A DNA stretch of 60,736 nt from JBBTXG01 sp038062375 (GTDB lineage Bacteria > Patescibacteriota > Minisyncoccia > Minisyncoccales > UBA10102): assembly GCA_038062375.1 (NCBI GenBank), contig JBBTXG010000002.1, positions 1 through 60,736 of the forward strand. The letters are read 5' to 3'. This document shows, one piece after another, positions 16,848 through 25,575 of this stretch. A program made the translations under genes and the position numbers. Within the stretch, counting starts at the first letter, position 1, and each line of letters begins with the position of its first letter. The notes beneath the pieces were generated by a model, which was not told the origin of the DNA, did not search any database, and saw only the letters and a program-made list of their open reading frames with translations.

Positions 16848-17710
16848 ATTCGATACGTGAAAAACAACCTCAACCAAATAAAAAGAATGTATCCAAGGAG
16901 TGTGAGCCTGCGAAAAAATGGATAGCCTTTTCTCTCAAGGACGTCGCGCAGATAGGTATGGAGGTACGGCGTCAGCGATAGAAGAAACGGATAAAAGACT
17001 TTAATGAGCATACTCTTGAGGCGTGCTCTTTTACGAGGATACACTCGTTTGAAAAAAGAGGTTCGGTCAGTGAAACCAAAAGGTCCCTTGAGGAGCATTC
17101 GAAATACAAAATTCGCATCAGCTCCCCATTTTTTCCAGTTATCAACCAATTGAAACTCCACACCTCTTACTACTCCGCATTTCCATAATCCGTAAAGCAA
17201 ATTTGCCTTTCCATCGTGGTGAAGGAGCACGAGAAAACGTTTCAACTGCTCATACTGATCTTTGCCGAATGGAAAAAATGTATGAGGATCATGCATCTTT
17301 ATGATCTTCCCTTGTTCATCCATATACACAAAGTTACAAAAAACCATGATAAGATGGGGGGATCTCAAAAAGAAGGTTACACACTCTTGGAGAAAATGCG
17401 CGTCCCACACATCGTCGTGAGAAGCCCACATGAAATAGAATCCTTGAGCTCTCTCCAATACAAATCTGAAATTTTCTGTTGGAGTTCCAAGTCTCTGCTG
17501 CCTAAAATACCGAATTCGCGAATCTTTCCTTGTATATTCTTGGCAGATGTTGGAAGTTTCATCGGTAGAGGCATTGTCAGAGATAAGAAGTTCAAAATTT
17601 TGGTATGTTTGCGAAAGCAAAGAATCCAGTGCTTTTTTGATATAGAAAGCACCATTGTACACCGGCATGCCGATAGTCACCAGATCTCTTTGAGAAAACC
17701 CTTGATTCAT
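16844..17710 (-). CDS. GT2-family glycosyltransferase
   Basis: A 288-residue inverting GT-A enzyme. It has VTIGMPVYNGAFYIKKALDSLLSQTYQNFELLI, SDNASTDET, and a DxD-like ASHDDVWD. The C-terminal 70 residues are basic and aromatic, with a likely interfacial membrane helix (LLGYILFIWLRLFF). It overlaps the CmcI-like gene and the GT4 gene by four bases each, so the three are co-translated. The sugar donor is unknown. Confidence 0.93.
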   Translation of the reverse strand: MNQGFSQRDLVTIGMPVYNGAFYIKKALDSLLSQTYQNFELLISDNASTDETSNICQEYTRKDSRIRYFRQQRLGTPTENFRFVLERAQGFYFMWASHDDVWDAHFLQECVTFFLRSPHLIMVFCNFVYMDEQGKIIKMHDPHTFFPFGKDQYEQLKRFLVLLHHDGKANLLYGLWKCGVVRGVEFQLVDNWKKWGADANFVFRMLLKGPFGFTDRTSFFKRVYPRKRARLKSMLIKVFYPFLLSLTPYLHTYLRDVLERKGYPFFRRLTLLGYILFIWLRLFFTYRI

Positions 17711-18441
17711 TTGATACGCTTGAGATATCCTGCAGCGAATGCAGTAATAAGAAGTTTTGAGGAAATGGTTTCATCCACAAGAAAGTGTTTATTTTTCCCG
17801 AGAAACTCCTCCACTGCAATCTTGGGATTATTTCCTTTCCCAAAAGGTCTGTCCCTGATCGCACCTTCCGGCAGATCTTCAATAAAGGTATCGCATACAA
17901 TAAGGTAGCTCCCTTTTTTCACAAGAGGGGCATACAACTCCAATTCTTTCTTCACGTGTGCACAGGTATGATTCGAATCAAGGATCACAAGAATCTTCTC
18001 TTTGCCCTTGGCAATCTTCTGTACCCGCTCGAAAATTTTAGGATCTGTAGAGCTTCCCTCGAGCATCTTGATCCTTTTGAACAAAGGGTGTGTTTGAATT
18101 GCTTTTTTGTTGTGGGGACGAATCTCCACATCAATTCCAAGAACCTCTCCCTTTCCGATCAACTCGAGAATGGAAGCATACAAGATAAGTCCACCGCCGT
18201 GCGCAATGCCCGTTTCGAGAACAAGATCTGGTTTGACTTGCCAAATAATTTCCTGGATGGCAACGATGTCGGCAGGATATTGGATAATCGGAGAACCAAG
18301 CCACGAAAATACATAGGGATATTTTTGAGCAAGGGATCTTCCCAGAAACTCTTCTGCCAATTTCTTGAGTCTTTGGTCTCTTGCGATGTTCTCAATGTAT
18401 TCTCTTTTTTCTGATTCAAACTTACCAAAAGACTTTTCCAT
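17707..18441 (-). CDS. CmcI-type (cephalosporin hydroxylase family) methyltransferase
   Basis: A 244-residue protein of the CmcI/rhamnosyl O-methyltransferase family (SAM fold). It has PDLVLETGIAHGGGLILYAS, VLGIDVEIRPHN, LVILDSNHTCAHVKKELELYAPLVKKGSYLIVCDT and IEDLP. In polysaccharide loci these proteins usually O-methylate sugars. It lies three bases after the formyltransferase gene and overlaps the GT2 gene, so it belongs to the same operon and may cap or modify the residue that the CDP-sugar cassette produces. Confidence 0.9.
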   Translation of the reverse strand: MEKSFGKFESEKREYIENIARDQRLKKLAEEFLGRSLAQKYPYVFSWLGSPIIQYPADIVAIQEIIWQVKPDLVLETGIAHGGGLILYASILELIGKGEVLGIDVEIRPHNKKAIQTHPLFKRIKMLEGSSTDPKIFERVQKIAKGKEKILVILDSNHTCAHVKKELELYAPLVKKGSYLIVCDTFIEDLPEGAIRDRPFGKGNNPKIAVEEFLGKNKHFLVDETISSKLLITAFAAGYLKRIK

Positions 18442-18444
18442 GCG

Positions 18445-19221
18445 TTAAAAATTTTGCTTTTCAGAAAGAGACACTTTGATATAGACTTTTTTCCCATTGT
18501 GAAGATAATATGCGTACGTGCGATCTCCAAAGCTCCGCGCACGCAACTGCCAGATGAGCTCTCTTCCTTTGTACATCTTTTCCAAATCAATCACATCAAG
18601 ACGCTCCACATCTTTTGCCCGATGGTATGTTCCCTCGTCTTCGTTTTGTGCGACAACCCTGATGTTTCCTTTCTTGAGCTTTGGCCATGTATCTTTGAAT
18701 AATCTGACTACCTCTCTCAATGCGCGCTCATACAAGGTTCCCGCAATATCTGTCTCTCTGATCTCCAGACGCCTTTGAGCAATAACGGGGCCGCTGTCGA
18801 TCCTCTCGTCTATATAATGAATGCTTACTCCGTAAGGTGAACCTTCATGGAGGGCCCAGACCTGCGGATACTTTCCACGGCCAAGCGGAAGATAACTATG
18901 ATGAAGGTTGACGCATCCTGCAGGGAAAAGATCAATGATCTCTTTTTTGAGAATGTAGCCAAACCATGCACAAATTCCCACGTGAGGATGAAAACTCTTG
19001 ATCCTTTCTTGCAAGGTGTGATCGGAAAGCATCTGGGCATACACCACGAGGTCTGCTTTTGCTGTTTTCTTGATCTCTTTGGCGAATTTTGCAGTCTCTT
19101 TGGGCTCGAGAACCAAGACAACAATATGTTCACCCCTTTCTGCAAGGTAGCGAGTAATTTGCAAGCCCACCGCATCATTTGCAAAGAGCACGATATTCGG
19201 CTTTCGCGGCATTGGCTTCAT
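18445..19221 (-). CDS. Nucleotide-sugar N-formyltransferase
   Basis: A 258-residue relative of methionyl-tRNA formyltransferase that acts on sugars (as VioF or WlaRD). The catalytic Asn-His-Asp set is present: NLHHSYLPLGRGKYP, VSIHYIDERIDSG. It lacks the tRNA-binding C-terminal domain of Fmt. It is coupled by an ATGA overlap to the DegT aminotransferase upstream, the usual pairing in which the aminotransferase makes the amino sugar that is then formylated with N10-formyl-THF. The product would be an N-formylamino sugar. Confidence 0.9.
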   Translation of the reverse strand: MKPMPRKPNIVLFANDAVGLQITRYLAERGEHIVVLVLEPKETAKFAKEIKKTAKADLVVYAQMLSDHTLQERIKSFHPHVGICAWFGYILKKEIIDLFPAGCVNLHHSYLPLGRGKYPQVWALHEGSPYGVSIHYIDERIDSGPVIAQRRLEIRETDIAGTLYERALREVVRLFKDTWPKLKKGNIRVVAQNEDEGTYHRAKDVERLDVIDLEKMYKGRELIWQLRARSFGDRTYAYYLHNGKKVYIKVSLSEKQNF

Positions 19222-20330
19222 ACGCTTTTACGTAAGATTTCAACAAATTTGGCACACACATACTCCACTTCTCCTTCCGTTATCTTGAAACCAGAAGGGA
19301 GGTTCACGCCGCGAGAAGAGATATCAAACGTAATCGGGGTATCTGCTTTTTCGTTGATCGCAGGAAGAAAACTCAAGGGATAGAAAAATGGACGTGCCTG
19401 GATTCCGAAACGTTCAAGTTGTCTTACCATCTCCTCCTTTCTGATTTTATACTGATTATCCCATGCCACTGCCGCAACCCAGAAACTGCTCTTCGTGTGA
19501 GGAAGTTCGCTGTTGAGTGCTATCCCCCGAATCGGGGCGAGCCGTTTTCGATACCAAGAGAAAATCCTTCGTTTCTTTTCAATAAGCTCCTTTATGCGCT
19601 CTAACTGTGCTAATCCGCATGCTGCTTGGAAATTGGTCATCTTATATTTATACCCTATCTCCAAATTCCAATATATCTTTTTGGGATCCTTGCAGTGATC
19701 ATTATAATACCTCGCTTTTTCTATGAGGGTCTTGCGATCGCAAAGGAGCATCCCGCCCTCTCCTGTCACCAACATTTTTGAGCCATGAAAACTAAAACAG
19801 GAAACGTCTCCAAATGATCCTGCCTTTTTCCCATGATATTCAGCTCCAACTGCTTCTGCAGCATCTTCGACGACAAAGAGACGATGAGCTCGAGCAATAC
19901 GAGCAATTGCGTTCATCTCCGGCATTCCTCCATAGAGATCAACCACCAAAACTGCTTTTGTCCTTTTGGTGATCTTCTTTTCTATATCTGCGGGAGAAAT
20001 ACATTGGGTGCGAGGATCAATGTCTACAAACAAGGGTTTGGCTCCCATATAATAGAGGGGTTCCACGCTCGCAATCCAGGACATATTGGGAACAATCATC
20101 TCATCTCCTTTTTGGATCCCAAGCGCAAGAAAGGCTAAATGTAAAGCAGCCGTCCCATTTGCGGTTGCCAACGCATATTTCCTTCCCACATAGCGAGCAA
20201 ATCTCTTCTCAAAAAGATTCACGTACTTCTCATGATTCTCATCCCAGCCATCTCTTGCTGCTTTTGCAACGTATCGTACTTCTTTGTCGGTGATGGATGG
20301 CCCCGCCAAGGGAATAAATGGTTTCTTCAT
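19218..20330 (-). CDS. DegT-family sugar aminotransferase (perosamine-synthase-like)
   Basis: A 370-residue PLP aminotransferase. It starts KPFIPLAGPSITDKEVRYV, has ALATANGTAALHLAFLALGI, VVDLYGGMPEM, EDAAEAVGAEYHGKKAG and SFHGSKMLVTGEGGML, with Lys in SKMLVT as PLP anchor. The intact Lys argues against an RfbH-type 3-dehydrase, in which it is replaced by His. It is placed between the RmlC-like epimerase and the sugar formyltransferase and probably aminates the 4-keto sugar made by RfbG. The start at 20330 is 10 bases from the rmlC-like stop. Confidence 0.93.
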   Translation of the reverse strand: MKKPFIPLAGPSITDKEVRYVAKAARDGWDENHEKYVNLFEKRFARYVGRKYALATANGTAALHLAFLALGIQKGDEMIVPNMSWIASVEPLYYMGAKPLFVDIDPRTQCISPADIEKKITKRTKAVLVVDLYGGMPEMNAIARIARAHRLFVVEDAAEAVGAEYHGKKAGSFGDVSCFSFHGSKMLVTGEGGMLLCDRKTLIEKARYYNDHCKDPKKIYWNLEIGYKYKMTNFQAACGLAQLERIKELIEKKRRIFSWYRKRLAPIRGIALNSELPHTKSSFWVAAVAWDNQYKIRKEEMVRQLERFGIQARPFFYPLSFLPAINEKADTPITFDISSRGVNLPSGFKITEGEVEYVCAKFVEILRKSV

Positions 20331-20339
20331 ACGAAAATC

Positions 20340-20879
20340 TTACTTTTCCTTCTTTGCAAAGAGTGCCCAACTCCGATCTTTTTGAGAAAGGATGGGGTTG
20401 GCAAGAGGCCACGAAATTCCAAACAGAGGATCATCCCAACGGACTCCTTGCTCATGGTCTGGAGAATAAAATTCAGAGGTAATCATGAGGACCTCACAGT
20501 TATCCTGTAAGGTCTGAAATCCATGAGCGCATCCCTTTGGCACCAAGATCATTCTTTGATTATTCTCGCTCAATTCATTGCAAACCCATTTTCCCCGGGT
20601 TGGAGAACCTTTTCTCAAATCGAGTACCACATCAAAAATTGCACCTTGAAGGCATGCAATAATTTTGTCTTCTTCTTTGGATTTTCGCTGAAAATGCAAC
20701 CCTCGAATGGTACCTCTCTTTCTCGTAAAACTTCGACTGATCTGCGCCACCTCAAATGTTATTCCCGCTTTTCCCAATTCTTCTCTGCAAAAAATCCGAG
20801 CGAACTCTCCCCTTCCATCCTTGACTGGCTCCCCCTTAATCACATATATTCCAATAATCTTCGTTGCTTGAAACTTCAT
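20340..20879 (-). CDS. dTDP-4-dehydrorhamnose 3,5-epimerase-like (RmlC/RfbC) protein
   Basis: A 179-residue cupin of the RmlC family that epimerises 4-keto-6-deoxy sugars at C3 and/or C5. It has DGRGEFARIF, TIRGLHFQ with the catalytic His, GAIFDVVLDLRKGSPTRGKW, PKGCAHGFQTL and GVRWDDPLFGISWP. Start ATG 20879 is preceded by GAGAGGTGAGG, a good Shine-Dalgarno; the upstream GTG at 20888 is less likely. It is first in a transcript driven by an extended -10 promoter at 20913-20942. Neighbours suggest that the real substrate is CDP- rather than dTDP-linked. Confidence 0.9.
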   Translation of the reverse strand: MKFQATKIIGIYVIKGEPVKDGRGEFARIFCREELGKAGITFEVAQISRSFTRKRGTIRGLHFQRKSKEEDKIIACLQGAIFDVVLDLRKGSPTRGKWVCNELSENNQRMILVPKGCAHGFQTLQDNCEVLMITSEFYSPDHEQGVRWDDPLFGISWPLANPILSQKDRSWALFAKKEK

Positions 20880-20912
20880 GCGCCTCACCTCTCAATCGTT
20901 TGAATGTGTTTC

Positions 20913-20942
20913 ATTATAACACAGTTTACGTAAGCGGATCAA
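20913..20942 (-). promoter_or_regulatory. Extended -10 promoter before the rmlC-like gene
   Basis: On the minus strand TTGATC (20937-20942), 18 bases, then TGTTATAAT with TATAAT at 20913-20918: a perfect -10 with the TGn extension. Transcription would begin near 20906, giving a leader of about 27 nt with GAGAGGTGAGG before the ATG at 20879. It would restart transcription inside the polysaccharide locus. Confidence 0.7.
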
Positions 20943-20997
20943 TCGGAACCAATGCCGTGGCATACCCCGTGCGCTCCCAAGGAATCACAAGAGAAGG

Positions 20998-22215
20998 CTA
21001 TACCAAACGGACAGAGGGAATGGGAATGATGAATTTTCCCCCGCTCTCTCTGAATGGCCGTAATTCTTCCATTCCCATCACTTCATCTCCAAGATTCCAG
21101 CATAAAAGCAATAAATAGGCAGGTTTGTCTTCGGAGATTTTTTCGATGGGATGGATAAGCATATGAGTGCCCGGGGTATATAATCCTTGTTTTGCGGGAG
21201 ATTTATCTACGATAAAATCAAGATAATTCTCTCCGATGCCACAATAGTTCAGCAAGGTCATCCCTTTTGCAGGAGCGCTGTACGCAGCAATCCTCTTTCC
21301 CTCTTTCTTCAACTGGTCAAGCAAAGCAAGAAGTTCTGACTTGAGACCGCGTACCTTCCCTTCAATCGCCCGATAGGTTTCGACGCGATCAAACCCATCT
21401 TTACACTCTCTCTTTGCGAGTTCTTCAATGTTCTTGGTGATTTGATGGGCACCAGGGTGCCCTGCAAAAATTCGCAACGAGCCTCCTTGCAGAGGAATGA
21501 ACTCGACATCATAAATCTCAAGGTCTGCTTTTGAAAAAAGATGCTGAAGCGAAAGCAAAGAGTAATAAAACACATGTTCGTGGTAGATAAGATCAAACTT
21601 CCCTTCGAGTAAACCCGCTCCATAGGGAAATTCAAACACTGCGCTTCCCTTCGGTTTGAGCATGACTTTCACTCCTTGAACAAAATCGACAATTTCGCTC
21701 ACGTGGGCTAACACATTCGCACCATACACAAGATCGGCTTGCATGCCTTGTTCTTCGTGAAACCTTCTTGCAAACTCATGGGTAAAAAAACTGGGGATGG
21801 TCCACATGCCTTTCTCGTTTGCGAGTTTTGCAATATTTTTTGCAGGTTCTATCCCAACGAAAGGAATCTCAAGCTCCTTGAGATATTGCAAAAACGCGCC
21901 GTCATTGCTCCCGATTTCGAGCACAAAACTTTGGGGGGTCAATCGGAATCGCTCTCTGACATACAGAGCAGTGTGTTTGCAGTGTTCCAAAAAGGATTGA
22001 GAAATAGAGGAAAAATAGAGATAACTTTTAAAGAGCTCCGGGCCAGGAACAACAGAGAAAAGCTGCACTAAAAAGCATTGGGGACAAAATCCCACACTTA
22101 TATCATACTTCTTCTCAAGGGGCAGCTCTTCTGCCTTTGCAAAGGCATTCGCAAGAGGCATCTGTCCAAGAGAAAGAAACGGAATGAGTTGCACATCGCA
22201 GACCCGACAGTTCAT
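20998..22215 (-). CDS. NDP-hexose C-methyltransferase (TylC3-like)
   Basis: A 405-residue SAM-dependent C-methyltransferase. The N-terminal zinc-binding part has CRVC, PLANAF and CPQCFLVQL; the SAM domain has VLEIGSNDGAFLQYL, GIEPAKNIA and the family-typical GGSLRIFAGH after YHEHVFYYSL; the C-terminal part has AYSAPAKGMTLLNYCGIG. The Cys quartet and YHEH are hallmarks of enzymes that add a methyl branch at C3 of 4-keto sugars (TylC3). It overlaps rfbG by four bases, so it most likely methylates the RfbG product, giving a branched-chain CDP sugar. Confidence 0.92.
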   Translation of the reverse strand: MNCRVCDVQLIPFLSLGQMPLANAFAKAEELPLEKKYDISVGFCPQCFLVQLFSVVPGPELFKSYLYFSSISQSFLEHCKHTALYVRERFRLTPQSFVLEIGSNDGAFLQYLKELEIPFVGIEPAKNIAKLANEKGMWTIPSFFTHEFARRFHEEQGMQADLVYGANVLAHVSEIVDFVQGVKVMLKPKGSAVFEFPYGAGLLEGKFDLIYHEHVFYYSLLSLQHLFSKADLEIYDVEFIPLQGGSLRIFAGHPGAHQITKNIEELAKRECKDGFDRVETYRAIEGKVRGLKSELLALLDQLKKEGKRIAAYSAPAKGMTLLNYCGIGENYLDFIVDKSPAKQGLYTPGTHMLIHPIEKISEDKPAYLLLLCWNLGDEVMGMEELRPFRESGGKFIIPIPSVRLV

Positions 22216-23300
22216 GGAGTCTCAAAAAGTGAAGAAATATGACGATTGGTAATTTCAATCATATCACCTCTGTCATAAAACCGTTGGTACCACTCAACCG
22301 TCATCTCAAGACACGTACGCAAAGAGAATCTCGAATGCCATCGGAGCATTTCCTGCGCATGATGGACATCAAGCTTGAGAGATTCAGCTTCATGAGGTTC
22401 TTGGGTATCTTGATCAATACGATAGAACCCACTCTTTTTTAAAAACCCGAGTAGCTCTTCTGTAAGTTCTTGCACCGTTATGTAGTTTTCCTCTTGGGGA
22501 CCAAAATTCCAAGCTCCTGCGCATTCTTTCTTGCCCTCATAGAGGTATTTGGCAAGAACAAGATACCCAAGCAAAGGCTCCATGACGTGCTGCCATGGCC
22601 TGACCGAAGAGGGATTCCGGAGAATCACAGGCTCATATTTCTCAAACACTGATCTGATAATATCAGGAATGATCCGATCTTTCGACCAATCTCCCCCTCC
22701 GATCACGTTCCCAGATCGTACCGATGCAATCAAGGTCTCATGCTTGAGTGAATAGTCTTTGGGGTGAAAAAACGATCGAAGGTATGAACTGATCACCATT
22801 TCAGCTCCTGCCTTGCTCGCGCTATAGGGATCATACCCTCCCAACTGATCATGCTCGCGATACGCAGAGGTTGGATCTTCCTTGATCTCATACACTTTAT
22901 CGGTGGTCACCAGCACGATTACTTTGGCACTCCCGACATCCTTTGCCGCCTGGAGAACGTTCGCTGTTCCAAGGATATTGGTCTCAAACGTATACAAAGG
23001 ATTAAGATAGCTTTCTCTCACCAAGGGTTGTGCTGCCAAATGAAAGATAATCTCTGGTCTTTCTTTTTGAATGATCTCGTGAACCGCTCTCTGATCTCGA
23101 ATGTCTGCAAAATAGTTGTGAATATTTGGTTGTATCTCCAAGATTTCAAAGAGATTCGGATTCGTATGGGGCACAAGCGCAATCCCGCTCACCTGTGCTC
23201 TCCAATGCACGAGAATCTGCGAAAGCCAACTTCCCTTAAAACCCGTATGCCCGGTGATAAGGATTTTTTTACCTTGAAAAAATGGTTGAAGATTCTCCAT
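22212..23300 (-). CDS. rfbG: CDP-glucose 4,6-dehydratase
   Basis: A 362-residue SDR enzyme converting CDP-glucose to CDP-4-keto-6-deoxyglucose. It has ILITGHTGFKGSWLSQIL (NAD site), HLAAQPLVRESYLNP, VTTDKVYE and YREHDQLGGYDPYSASK with the Tyr-Lys pair, and RSGNVIGGGDWSKDRIIPD, all typical of RfbG. The start MENLQPFFQGKK is chosen; an upstream 19-residue basic extension overlaps the rfbF stop region and is unlikely. It directly follows rfbF (10-base gap), the donor of CDP-glucose. Confidence 0.95.
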   Translation of the reverse strand: MENLQPFFQGKKILITGHTGFKGSWLSQILVHWRAQVSGIALVPHTNPNLFEILEIQPNIHNYFADIRDQRAVHEIIQKERPEIIFHLAAQPLVRESYLNPLYTFETNILGTANVLQAAKDVGSAKVIVLVTTDKVYEIKEDPTSAYREHDQLGGYDPYSASKAGAEMVISSYLRSFFHPKDYSLKHETLIASVRSGNVIGGGDWSKDRIIPDIIRSVFEKYEPVILRNPSSVRPWQHVMEPLLGYLVLAKYLYEGKKECAGAWNFGPQEENYITVQELTEELLGFLKKSGFYRIDQDTQEPHEAESLKLDVHHAQEMLRWHSRFSLRTCLEMTVEWYQRFYDRGDMIEITNRHISSLFETP

Positions 23301-23310
23301 ACAAAGTCCT

Positions 23311-24075
23311 TCATTTTTCCCACACCGCCCACGGCCGATCTTTTTTCCAGATCTCATTTAACTCCTGCATTTCTCGATGAGTATCCATTGACTTGAAAAA
23401 TCTCTCGTGCATATACACCGATAACTGATTCTGTTCGATCAACCTGGGAAACACACTTTCCATATCCCCCTTATCGAAATACTCAAATACCTCTCGCCGA
23501 AAAATCATGAATCCCCCATTCACACACTCTCCCATGAGAGGTTTTTGAACAAAGCTCTTGGCCAGACCCGTTTCCTTATCAAAGAGAAGAAGTCCGTACT
23601 TGGAATAGGGATGAACAGCCGTGACGGTGCCAAGCGTTCCTTGTTTTCGATGAAAAGAGACGAGTTGTTCGATGTTGATATCTGCCACTCCGTCTCCATA
23701 CGTAACCATGAATTCATCTTCGGTAATATAAGGTTTCGCTCTCAAAATCCGCTCTCCCGTGAGACTATCCAAGCCAGTTTCTGTAAAAGTGATGATAAAT
23801 CCGTCGTTCAATTTCGTGTGATAAGAGATCTCACCGTTTACGGTATCGATCGTAAAATCATTAGAAATCGCGCGTTCATAAAGGAAGTATTCTTTGATCA
23901 TCTCTCCTTTGTAGCCCAACGCAAGAACAAACTCATGGTATCCATAATGAGCGTATATTTTCATAATGTGCCAGAGGATTGGTCTTGGCCCCACCATTAC
24001 CAAGGGCTTTGGTTTAAACTCGGTTTCTTCTCTCAAGCGCGTGCCCAAACCTCCGCAGAGAATAATCGTCTTCAT
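23311..24075 (-). CDS. rfbF: Glucose-1-phosphate cytidylyltransferase
   Basis: A 254-residue nucleotidyltransferase making CDP-glucose from CTP and glucose 1-phosphate. The N-terminal signature is ILCGGLGTRLREETEFKPKPLVMVGPRPILWHIMKIY, followed by LALGYKGEMIKEYF, MVTYGDGVADIN and EVFEYFDKGD, matching RfbF closely. It heads the CDP-sugar cassette and lies six bases after the Wzx-like gene. RfbF plus RfbG fixes the nucleotide of the pathway as CDP, although the window has no RfbH. Confidence 0.96.
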   Translation of the reverse strand: MKTIILCGGLGTRLREETEFKPKPLVMVGPRPILWHIMKIYAHYGYHEFVLALGYKGEMIKEYFLYERAISNDFTIDTVNGEISYHTKLNDGFIITFTETGLDSLTGERILRAKPYITEDEFMVTYGDGVADINIEQLVSFHRKQGTLGTVTAVHPYSKYGLLLFDKETGLAKSFVQKPLMGECVNGGFMIFRREVFEYFDKGDMESVFPRLIEQNQLSVYMHERFFKSMDTHREMQELNEIWKKDRPWAVWEK

Positions 24076-24081
24076 AAAGAA

Positions 24082-25575
24082 TTAGACTCGAGAAAAACTC
24101 CATAGATGAACTCTATAGAAGAACAGGAGAAAAGTAAAGTAGATTCCCAACCCCACGAGACCTACCACTATCACATGGAAGGAAGAGAAAATGGGATGCC
24201 CAAGAGCAATCCCCATCAAGAGAGCCGAAATGCTCGCTGCCAATACCACACGGAGAAAATCGGGCGCGACAATTCTCGTGGGCGTAAAATTCCTCGCAAA
24301 GAGAATCCCGAGTATCAAAAGAATGGCATACCCTCCAACGGTAGCCCCAACCGCACCTTGGAGGCCAAAGAAAGGAATACCGATGAGCGATAGAAGAATA
24401 TAAGAAACTGCTCCCACGAATTGGCAGAGAAAATACTTTTTCTCTTTGTTGGAGACAACCAAAAGCACGCCGAAAGGAAGATAGAGGAAATAGAACCCAA
24501 TGATCAAAGAGAATACTTCAAGAACAGGAATCGCTCGTGCATAGGAGGACCCATAGAGAAAATCAACGAGTTTGGGAGCAAGAGAAAACCCTCCGACGAC
24601 AAGGGGTAAGGCAAGGACAACCATAACAGAAAGAAAATGAGACCAAATGCGTCTAAGTTCTTCTTGGGATTTCGCCCATGCTTTGCTTAACGCTGGCACA
24701 AAAGCGAGGGCAACCAAGGAAGCTCCAAGAAAGGCTGCTCCTGCCAACTGGAATGCAGCATTGTACCAGCCAACCTCTCTCACATACCCCCAGTACCCTA
24801 AAAGTGCAGAACTAAAGTACAGGTACACCCCTCCCATAAGCGAAGCAAATCCGATGGGTAATGAACTCTTCAGATATCGAATCCAGACAGGTCTATTCCA
24901 TTCGAGAGAGAGGGGGCGTATACGCACATGGAAAAAAACGAGAGAGGCTACCAAAGCAGCAAACGTTGCGAGGAGGTATCCATAACTCACATTCGCGAGA
25001 GAAGGAGCTTTCCAAAGCACCAACATACCCACCACCAAAAGAACTCCTCCATGGACACCCTTCAAAAGAGCCTCATAGTGCATGCGTTGGCGAGCTTGGA
25101 AAAAGGCAAAGAAGAGAGAAAGAAAATTTCGAAAAATGAGAAAAAGGGTCAATACCAAAATTGCATGCCTGATTGCCAAATCCTGCGTAACGAGAAAAGA
25201 GAGTGCCACCATCCCAACAAAAGTTCCCAAGGCAAAAAGAAGCTTGAGAGAAAGAAGCGAGGGGAAGTCCCGCTCTTTCAATGGAGAACGAGAAAATTCC
25301 CGCGGAATAATATCAGAAATGCCCATATCCGAAAACAATGCAAAAAGCGATACCAGTGCGAGAGCAAATTGAAACTTTCCAAATTCCCCTACCCCCAGAA
25401 TTCTCGCAATAGAAATCATCAACAAAACGTATACCCCTCTTTGCATCATTTCTCCCATCAAAAGCCATCCGAGATTCTTCCAGATTGTCTGTTGGATACC
25501 CTTATATTGAACTGTTGATTTTGTTTCGTTCACGAAAGAAAGAAAAAACTTTTGAAAACATACCCCCAAATTCAT
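24082..25575 (-). CDS. Wzx-type polysaccharide flippase (MOP/PST family)
   Basis: A membrane protein of 480-497 residues with about 12-14 hydrophobic segments. It starts with the family's conserved pattern (NLGWLLMGEMMQRGVYVLLMISIARILGVGEFG, FALALVSLFALFSDMGIS). It would flip lipid-linked oligosaccharide across the cytoplasmic membrane. The start is uncertain: ATG 25575 overlaps the preceding gene by 74 bases; a GTG at 25533 beginning NETKSTVQYKG overlaps by 32. No Wzy polymerase is recognisable in the window. Confidence 0.92.
   Translation of the reverse strand: MNLGVCFQKFFLSFVNETKSTVQYKGIQQTIWKNLGWLLMGEMMQRGVYVLLMISIARILGVGEFGKFQFALALVSLFALFSDMGISDIIPREFSRSPLKERDFPSLLSLKLLFALGTFVGMVALSFLVTQDLAIRHAILVLTLFLIFRNFLSLFFAFFQARQRMHYEALLKGVHGGVLLVVGMLVLWKAPSLANVSYGYLLATFAALVASLVFFHVRIRPLSLEWNRPVWIRYLKSSLPIGFASLMGGVYLYFSSALLGYWGYVREVGWYNAAFQLAGAAFLGASLVALAFVPALSKAWAKSQEELRRIWSHFLSVMVVLALPLVVGGFSLAPKLVDFLYGSSYARAIPVLEVFSLIIGFYFLYLPFGVLLVVSNKEKKYFLCQFVGAVSYILLSLIGIPFFGLQGAVGATVGGYAILLILGILFARNFTPTRIVAPDFLRVVLAASISALLMGIALGHPIFSSFHVIVVGLVGLGIYFTFLLFFYRVHLWSFSRV

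Noticed and set aside
17960..17990. GATTCGAATC resembling a tRNA T-arm
   Set aside because: It lies inside the CmcI-like coding sequence and no acceptor or anticodon stem can be formed around it.
19218..20330. RfbH-type 3-dehydrase as the identity of the DegT protein in the CDP-sugar cassette
   Set aside because: The PLP-anchoring Lys is present in SFHGSKMLVTGEGG and the extra Cys ligands of the 2Fe-2S cluster are not seen, so it is an ordinary aminotransferase.
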